Shown here piece by piece: positions 57,669 through 64,000 of a DNA stretch of 64,000 nucleotides. The translations under genes were made by a program, and so were the position numbers. This DNA comes from Peromyscus leucopus. Lineage: Eukaryota; Chordata; Mammalia; Rodentia; Cricetidae. The notes beneath the pieces are model-generated. The model worked only from the letters and a program-made list of their open reading frames with translations. It ran no database searches and had not been told where the DNA came from. Position 1 is the first letter of the stretch. Each line of letters begins with the position of its first letter. The stretch is from contig NC_051083.1 in the NCBI RefSeq assembly GCF_004664715.2, positions 102,929,563 through 102,993,562 on the forward strand, in the 5' to 3' direction.

Positions 57669-57930
57669 GTGTGTATGCATGTTTGTATGTGTGGGGGCAC
57701 ACATATTTGCAGGTGTGTATGCACTCAACATGTGGAGGCCCGAGGTTGGTGTCTAGTGTCTTCCCTGACCATTCTCAGCTTGTGTTTATTGAGGCAGAGT
57801 CTCTTGCTAAATCCAGAACTGGCCAGTTCTAATCAGTATAGGTAGCCAGCTTGTCCCAGAGATCCCTGTGTCTGACTCCCTGGCTTTCACTTATGTGCTG
57901 AGGAGCCGAATTCTAGTCCTCATGCTTGGC
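57636..57930 (-). mobile_element. B4-type composite SINE with (GT)n
   Basis: (GT)n 57636-57666, then GGAGGCCCGAGGTTGGTGTC, GAGGCAGAGTCTCTTGC, GAGCCGAATTCTAGTCCTC. Confidence 0.7.
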
Positions 57931-57943
57931 GTGGGGTGGGGTG

Positions 57944-58130
57944 GGGTGCTGGAAATATGGCTCAGCACTCACAGTTCAATCATGAAGACTGGATTTCAGA
58001 ACCCATGTGACAGTCTAAGCATCCTCTAAACACTTGTAACTCCAGCTCTGAGAGTTCTGATATTCTCTTTGACCCCTGTGCACACAGGTGCACACATGTG
58101 AATACATACATACATAAATAAATCTTTTTG
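57944..58130 (+). mobile_element. B2 SINE
   Basis: GGTGCTGGAAATATGGCTCAG, ACTTGTAACTCCAGCTCTG, CATAAATAAATC tail. Confidence 0.8.
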
Positions 58131-58461
58131 AAGATAGCAATATTCAAAACCTGCCATGTGTTTCTAACCTATAGACTAAGGACATTGAAGTTCTAGAAAT
58201 GTGCGCTCAGTTTATTCACATGAACTACTGAGCCATGGCCGTTTTAGGGCATTTGAGTATGAGCACATGGCCATCCTTAGAAGAAACTGAGTGTAACTCC
58301 TTCCTCACTGCCCAGAGGAATTATGCTTCAACAATAGTTAGAAAATGACCCCCCCATATGACAAACACTTGTTTAGAAGGCCCATTTTTGCAAGCAAGAG
58401 AAGGGGATAGGATGGAGAGATGCAAAGAGAAAAGAAAAAGGGGCAGAGAGGGAAGAAAAAG
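58131..58461. other. Unassigned intronic sequence
   Basis: Purine-rich near 58390-58465; nothing recognised. Confidence 0.35.
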
Positions 58462-58640
58462 GCTTGGACTCCACTCAGTGGTAGAGCACTCAGCTGGCAT
58501 GAAAGAATCCCGGCTTCTGAGTGACTGATGCTGGATGGGCTGTTATCCTTGTGCTTGGGAAGCCAAAGGAGGAAGGTCTTGAATTTGAGGCCAGATCACC
58601 CTGCATTGTGAGACCACATGTCAACAAACAAACCAAAACG
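58462..58640 (+). mobile_element. B4-type (ID plus B1-like) SINE
   Basis: ACTCAGTGGTAGAGCACTC (ID part) then TTGTGCTTGGGAAGCCAAAGG and GTGAGACCACATGTC (B1-like part). Confidence 0.6.
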
Positions 58641-59157
58641 AAAGGGTTGGCCTGCAATTCAGAATCTGAATCAGTTCTGAAGGATTTGATTCTTCACGGC
58701 AGAAATAAACCTGGGTGTCCATATCATCCTCCCCCCCCCCCCGCCACCTTTTCACAATAATGACAAATACTCTATTCTCTTCAGTGCTGGCAATTCTGAG
58801 GCTTTGTGTATTTGAGGACTGCTTAGAAAAAAGGGAGCTGATGAAACTCAGGAACTATGTAAGATCCCATGTCTCCATCATTTTGCCTGTACCCAATGCA
58901 TTCACTGCCATAACCAGTATGGGTTCCCTTTCTGTGGCTTTCATTACTCCACCAAGGTTCAATAGCCTTAGCTGCTCCAAAGAGGAACCTAGAGGGAAGG
59001 AGTCATGAGTTTGTAATCTTAAGAGAAAGACCTTGGTGCTTGTTCCTTTTCCAATGAAGCCATAAAGCTTTGATTTCTCATAAAGCCTGAAAACAGTAGG
59101 GACCAATTTCTCCAGATTGTCTGTTGGATCTTGAATTTTTTTCCCCAGACTTTCTTT
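58641..59157. other. Unassigned intronic sequence
   Basis: Contains a C run near 58730-58742; nothing else recognised. Confidence 0.4.
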
Positions 59158-59172
59158 AAGAAACTAAATTGA

Positions 59173-59346
59173 GCCGGGTGGTGGTGGCGCACGCCTTTAA
59201 TCCCAGCACTCAGGAGGCAGAGGCAGGCGGATCTCTGTGAGTTCGAGGCCAGCCTGGGCTACCAAGTGAGTTCCAGGAAAGGCGCAAAGCTACACAGAGA
59301 AACCCTGTCTCAAAAAAAAAAAAAAAAAAAACAAAAAAAAACAAAA
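59173..59346 (+). mobile_element. Young B1 SINE with target-site duplication
   Basis: Full B1 of the GGCTACCAAGTGAG subtype with a long A tail. A perfect 15-base duplication AAGAAACTAAATTGA flanks it (59158-59172 and 59347-59361). Confidence 0.97.
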
Positions 59347-59361
59347 AAGAAACTAAATTGA

Positions 59362-59640
59362 GGCTGAACATGGTAGTAGACAGTGATCTTAGGACTTGGG
59401 AGTTCAAGGTCAGCTCCGGGCTATGTACTGAGTACATTGTAAACAGTCAGGCTACAAAGCAAAGATCCTATCTTTTAAAACATAAAGAGACTGGGATTTA
59501 GTGGAACACATCTGGAATCCTAGCACTTAGGAAGTAGAGACATTAGGATCAGTATCAGTTTAAGGCTAGCTTGGACCCAGCCTGGGCTACACAGCAAAAC
59601 TGTGTACAAAAACAAAACAAAAAAAATAAAACAAAGCCCA
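59362..59640 (+). mobile_element. Two degenerate B1-like SINEs in tandem
   Basis: GGCTGAACATGGTAGTAGACA begins the first; AATCCTAGCACTTAGGAAG and CCTGGGCTACACAGC mark the second. Confidence 0.6.
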
Positions 59641-59644
59641 GTAT

Positions 59645-60650
59645 TTTTGTTCCCATGAGAGGTCACTTGCCAGAGAGTGAAAAGGCAACCCACAAAATGG
59701 TTGGGAAAATTTCCCACATACATATCTGCAAAGGGACTAACATCTAGAACACAGGAAGAACTCCTCCAACTCAGCAACTATGGAGAAGCCTTGTTTTTAA
59801 ACAAGCAAAGGAGTTAAATAGACACTGCTGCTGCTCAATAATTGTGGAAACAGCAGAATTCCGATGCCATGCCATGCCACCCATATGCCCTCCAAAAGGA
59901 CCCTGCACCATAGCAGGTGTGAAGATGTGGAGAAACTGGACGTTCGTCGGTTGCTGTTGAGAATTGAAAATGCTATAACTGCTGTGAAAAATAACTTAGT
60001 GGTTCCTCGGAAATTTAAACATAGAACTGCCTCTAGGTAGAAATAGGAACTCCTCACCAAAGAACTGAAACAGAGACTCCAAAACATAATCTGTGTATTT
60101 AGGCTCATAGGTGCATTACTCACAGTCGCCAAAAGTTGGAAACATTCCAGATGAAGACAAAACCAAAACGTGGTATATATGTGCAGTGGGGTGTTACTCA
60201 GTTTTACAAATGAAATTCTAACATACATGGCAGGATGGGCGAATCTTGAAAGCCTCATGCAGGTGGTACAAACCAGACAGAAACAGACAATTCCAATTAT
60301 AAGGTATGTTGATGAGGCAAATACATCGAAATAGAAAATAGGGATCACCAGGGACTAGCAGGAACAGAGTGGACAGGTGATGTTTAATGACTGGGGTTTC
60401 GGATGGATAATTTAAAGTTTGGAAATTAGTCATTCAATGACTACTCTATTTTGGTAATTTGGCTTTTGAGACACGGTGTTGCCATGTAACCCAGGGTGGT
60501 TTCAACCTCTCAATCCCCCTGCCTCAGAGTTAGAGGCGTGCATCACTGCACATGGCAGTGGGAGTGTACTTACTACCACAGAAATGTACCCTTAAAAGGA
60601 TGAACGTGAGAGATAAACAGTATGTAGATTTTCCCCACGATAATAACCCT
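59645..60650 (+). mobile_element. Old L1 (L1M-type) ORF2 end and 3' UTR
   Basis: AAGGCAACCCACAAAATGG, TAACATCTAGAACACAGG, GATGTGGAGAAACTGGAC, AAACGTGGTATATATGTG and CACCAGGGACTAGCAGG follow the mammalian L1 ORF2 end in order. Many breaks; not coding. A B1 interrupts the UTR. Confidence 0.85.
60462..60560 (-). mobile_element. Degenerate B1 inside the old L1
   Basis: TTTTGAGACACGGTGTTGCC and GTGCATCACTGCACATGGC; L1 text (GTGTACTTACTACCAC) resumes after it. Confidence 0.7.
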
Positions 60651-61655
60651 CCTCAAGTTTAGTCCTTGTATGTTTTTGGATTGTACCAGGAATACTTAGT
60701 GTTAGAAATCTCTGAGGGAAACCCAGACACTGAAAGGGAAAAATCATCACGTCCACACCCACCACTCTGAAGAAGTGAAGCTGATGTTCTAATTTCACCG
60801 TATTTATTCTTAACCACCTTGCCTTTGTCAGTAAAGTTAAGTCATTTTCCACCACTTCCTGTGTAAGCGGCACACCGCCGTCTACTTGGTCCCTAGTGAA
60901 CCTTCACAGTCTTCATCCACTATTGGAAGAGGAATAGAAAAGGCCTCAGGGTCGAGACAAACATAGCTGCCGGCTGGCATTCAGTCGCTCAGGCTGTCCT
61001 CCGCAGCAGTGGTTCTCGGGCTGTGGCCACACCATGAGAGCAGCTGTAGGGAAGAGCGGAGAGCTGGGATCAGCAAGGCTGGCTCTCAGCTACAGCAGCA
61101 AGAACGGTATCTGACAGGGTGGGGAAGTCTGCGGCTATGGTCAGACTACACACAGAGAACTGCAGCTGCGGTTCACATTGCAGAGGGCGATTCAACACCT
61201 CGTTATACCAAGTCGGGCTCTTGGTTCCAGAGGGATGCTGAAGACACCTACTGCCCTTTCAGCTCTGAGTTCTGCCCTGTCCACTTGTGTTTCTCTCCGC
61301 GCCTTCCAGTGGATAGTCTGGGAAAGGGAATGTGCTTCAGGAACCTAAGGAGACTGACCGCCTGTGTGTGGGTTGACCATCTGGCTTAAAGCTGGAACGT
61401 GGTCACTGCCAGTTCACCAGAAAGCAGGGGCAAGTCCCTGATCTGGCTGGGGGCTGCAGCGCCTACAGTGGGTGACAGTGGGTTCCTGAGTGCTTTACAG
61501 CTCCTCCTGGGTGAGCCTAGTGGCAAAGGAAGGAAGAGAAACTGAAACAGTTGAGCAGGGGCCCCGGGCGGAATGTTGTAGAAAGGTATTCCGCCTTTCT
61601 ATGGGCGCTGCCGGACTTTTGGAGAGAGCTGTCTTTGCTGTCCCTCTTGACTCAG
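60651..61655. other. Unassigned intronic sequence
   Basis: About 1 kb without recognised repeat or exon; moderately GC-rich around 61000-61450. Confidence 0.45.
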
Positions 61656-61745
61656 AGTATTATTGGGCTGTGGGTGTAGTGATAGGACACTTGCCTAACA
61701 AGCGACTGATCCTGGATTTCATCCCCAGCACTACAAACCGGAAGG
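61656..61745 (+). mobile_element. ID-type SINE
   Basis: GGGCTGTGGGTGTAGTGATAG, CTTGCCTAACAAGCGACTG and TTTCATCCCCAGCACTAC. Confidence 0.7.
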
Positions 61746-62097
61746 TGATGGGGCGGGGAAGGAAATCTCGCCATACAGTTCACATGTGGCCATGAATCTC
61801 TCACTTGATTCAAGAAAATCAATAATCTTATTTTGCCGGAATTATCTTGATTGTGAAATACGTAGGCAGTATTGAGATTACTGCACCAAATGGACGTTCT
61901 TTGAAAAGCCGCCTGCATGGGAAGCCATATACTTACTCTCTAATGTCATTGATGGAAAGAAGGGGTTTACGTCACAAGTTTGTGACTGTATGAGAGAGAT
62001 GACGAGGGCCTTTGCTTGCAATGATATTTCATGTACTGTATGTTTTTATCACAAGCGCACTTTGGGAGTAAAGGAAACTTGATTATTTTAAAAGTCT
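61746..62097. other. Unassigned intronic sequence
   Basis: Nothing recognised. Confidence 0.4.
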
Positions 62098-62260
62098 ATG
62101 GACCACTGAGATGGTTTGGCAGGTAAAGCTGCTGGCTGCCAGGCCTGATGAGCTGAGTTTGATCCCTGGGATCCAGAAGGGGCAAGGAGAGAACTGACTT
62201 CCACAAGCTGTCCACTGATGGCCATGCTTGTGCCGCCACACACCTACAGATCACTTGTCT
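62098..62260 (+). mobile_element. B3-type SINE
   Basis: GACCACTGAGATGGTTTGGC, TGAGTTTGATCCCTGGGATCC, CACAAGCTGTCCACTGATGG. Confidence 0.75.
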
Positions 62261-62284
62261 CTGAACGATAGGAGCACTGGGTGG

Positions 62285-62490
62285 ATGAGAGGGTTCAAGC
62301 AGGTAAAGGCACTTGTCACCAAGCCCGGCAATCGGAGTTTGATTCCCTGGGACCCAGATACTCAAAGCAGAGATCCGATTTCTGCCAGCTCTCCACTGAC
62401 CCCCCCCCCCCCCCCCCCCCGCAAGGGAATGAACTGTCTGTCTGTCTCTCTCTCAATAAATAGAAAGATAAGTAAGTAAATATAAAAAAT
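62285..62490 (+). mobile_element. B3-type SINE with poly-C
   Basis: GAGAGGGTTCAAGCAGGTAAAG and TTGATTCCCTGGGACCC, then 21 C residues (62400-62420) and a CTGT/AATAAATAG tail. Confidence 0.75.
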
Positions 62491-62664
62491 AATAATAAAC
62501 TGACTCGTAATGGTTTAATTGCTTCTCCTCAAGTTGGTAATTGGATTATTACTGCCATCTGTCTTTGTTTTTCCCCTAATTGATGCAAGTCCAGACATTT
62601 TAAGTGAAAAGATGCTATTTGGTAGGCCAGGGATTGCCATAGCCTATTGAAATCCTAGCAAGTT

Positions 62665-62785
62665 TGTTTGTTTGAGACAGAGCTCCTTATGTAGCCCTGG
62701 CATTCCTTGAACTTGTGACGCTTCTGGTTCCTCCTTTTAACTGCTGAGATCACAGGGGACCACGACCATGCCCATCAAAATGCCT
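62665..62785 (-). mobile_element. Degenerate B1
   Basis: TTTGTTTGAGACAGAGCTCC and GACCACGACCATGCCC. Confidence 0.75.
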
Positions 62786-64000
62786 AGACTTTTAAAGTTT
62801 ATAGCCTTTACTTGCCTAGTGGTATGACATTCACATAGTGATTATGTTCATGGCTGTGTCTTAGAAACTAAAGGGGGTTTTTGAACACTCACCCAAAATT
62901 CCTTGTTTGCTAAAGTCTCTCTGACATCATTTGAAACATTGTGGCTACCAGAAACCAACTGGAAATCCAAATAGAAGGGAGCCGAGGAACAACAGGCAGC
63001 CTAGGCACTGAGTTAGTTGCTAAGCGACTTTTATTTTCTAAGTTGTAGTTTTGGATTCAGAATTCTTCCTTGAACGTGTTTCGCTTTTACAATTACAGAA
63101 AACCAGAGTTCTTACATAAAATAATGCAGCGTGGGTATAGGAAAGCTAGCATGGCAGTTGATCTTAACTTTTTCTCGGGCCATACATTCCTTTGAGATTA
63201 CCGGAAGTTCCAGACCCTTCTAGAAGGAGGTAGAGCTGTACACATGCTGGCCGTCAATGAATTCTTTCCATTCATGAAAGCTCAAGTTTCCTGTTCTTCT
63301 AGGCAGGTGCTCTGTCACTGCGCTGGATCCTCCAGCTCTTTCCTAGTCTTTTGTAGGCCTGTGACACAGGTCCCTGGAATACAGGAGGCTTTGAAGGAAT
63401 TAAGGCAAAGCCTTCGGGGCAGGGCTGAGAGCCCAGCGAAGCTTAGAACTTGAATCAGCGAAGAAGTAAGTCTATGAGCATCAAGTCGGGAATAGGGCAT
63501 AGTGGAGAAAACGGCAAGGAGGCTGATTTGGGGCTTGGAATGGCGGCGGCGGTGGCCGGTGTAGTGTGAAATGAGAGCACTCTGGGCCCGTAGGCTCCAG
63601 TTCACCTGCCAGTGAAAGTAGACCACTAGTGCGCTGTCGTGGGGAGAGCATGGCAGTTATGTCCATCTAGCTCCAGACTTTATAGGGGGGAAGTGCAGAG
63701 AGTATTTTCGAGGACAGATGGTGGTTTTCACTGGGATAGCCATTCAGTCAGTGCTGTAGGGCCGAGGCCTGTAGAGGCCTCCACCCCTCATGGCAGAATT
63801 TGCAGGAGGTGGGGTAGGCACTGCAAAGTGGGAGTGCTAAGGTAAGGGAATGGGGGAGTGCTGGTTGGAGCTAAAGCCTTTCTTGCTTTCTGAGCACGTA
63901 GGACTGTACTTTGGAGTGCTTTTAGCAGGAGCAAATCAGGGAATGTTCTTGTGGGCCTATTCCGCTCACAGACTAAATGTGAACTCAACAGCGGGAGAGA
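62786..64000. other. Unassigned intronic sequence to window end
   Basis: No exon and no confident repeat; a faint ID-like phrase near 63300-63340 and a short GGC repeat at 63542-63557. Confidence 0.4.

Noticed and set aside
59797..60348. 183-codon minus-strand open frame
   Set aside because: Antisense to old L1 ORF2 end sequence; by-product of the repeat.
60990..61400. MER5-type element suggested by CAGCAGTGGTTCTCGGGC
   Set aside because: Only the terminal phrase fits; the following sequence does not follow the MER5 order.

Overview
This is mammalian nuclear DNA, from a rodent and most probably a cricetid (deer-mouse, vole or hamster type). The evidence is dense B1, B2/B3, B4 and ID SINEs, MT-type MaLR LTRs, rodent L1 3' ends, URR1-like hAT elements, and several solo LTRs of kinds I associate with cricetid genomes. 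Genus cannot be settled by eye. Prokaryote-style features (operons, ribosome binding sites, CRISPR) are absent.

The one gene I can support is DOCK11 (zizimin2/ACG), a DOCK-D family exchange factor for CDC42. Its first coding exon lies at 22783-22884 on the + strand, inside a CpG island (about 22320-23330), and ends in a canonical GTGAGT donor in phase 0. The exon encodes the first 34 residues. I could not find exon 2, so everything from 22885 to 64000 is read as intron 1. DOCK11 is X-linked in human and mouse, so the window is probably from the X chromosome. Positions 1 to about 22300 are the upstream flank; I saw no exon of the expected upstream neighbour WDR44.

Layout: 1-20.9 kb is repeat-rich flank, with an LTR nested in an LTR (0.5-1.2 kb), an LTR inside a B1 (4.7-5.2 kb), a small retroposed transcript with target-site duplication (11.0-11.3 kb), two L2 remnants and an L1 3' region (13.8-14.9 kb). 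20.9-24.8 kb is repeat-poor and holds the DOCK11 promoter. 24.8-38 kb is intronic repeats, including an L1 with a second L1 and a URR1-like DNA transposon inside it (36.2-37.8 kb). 38.1-41.9 kb is strikingly repeat-poor. 42-54 kb is dense nested repeats (B1 tandems, URR1-like, an L1 split by an MT LTR, an L1 split by a solo LTR). 54.4-64 kb mixes old repeats (MIR, old L1) with unassigned sequence.

I found no new gene system. The items most worth checking are the structured, uORF-bearing DOCK11 leader, a Z-DNA-prone tract just inside intron 1, two exon-like splice-site configurations in intron 1, the retroposed transcript at 11 kb, and the repeat-poor intronic block at 38-42 kb.
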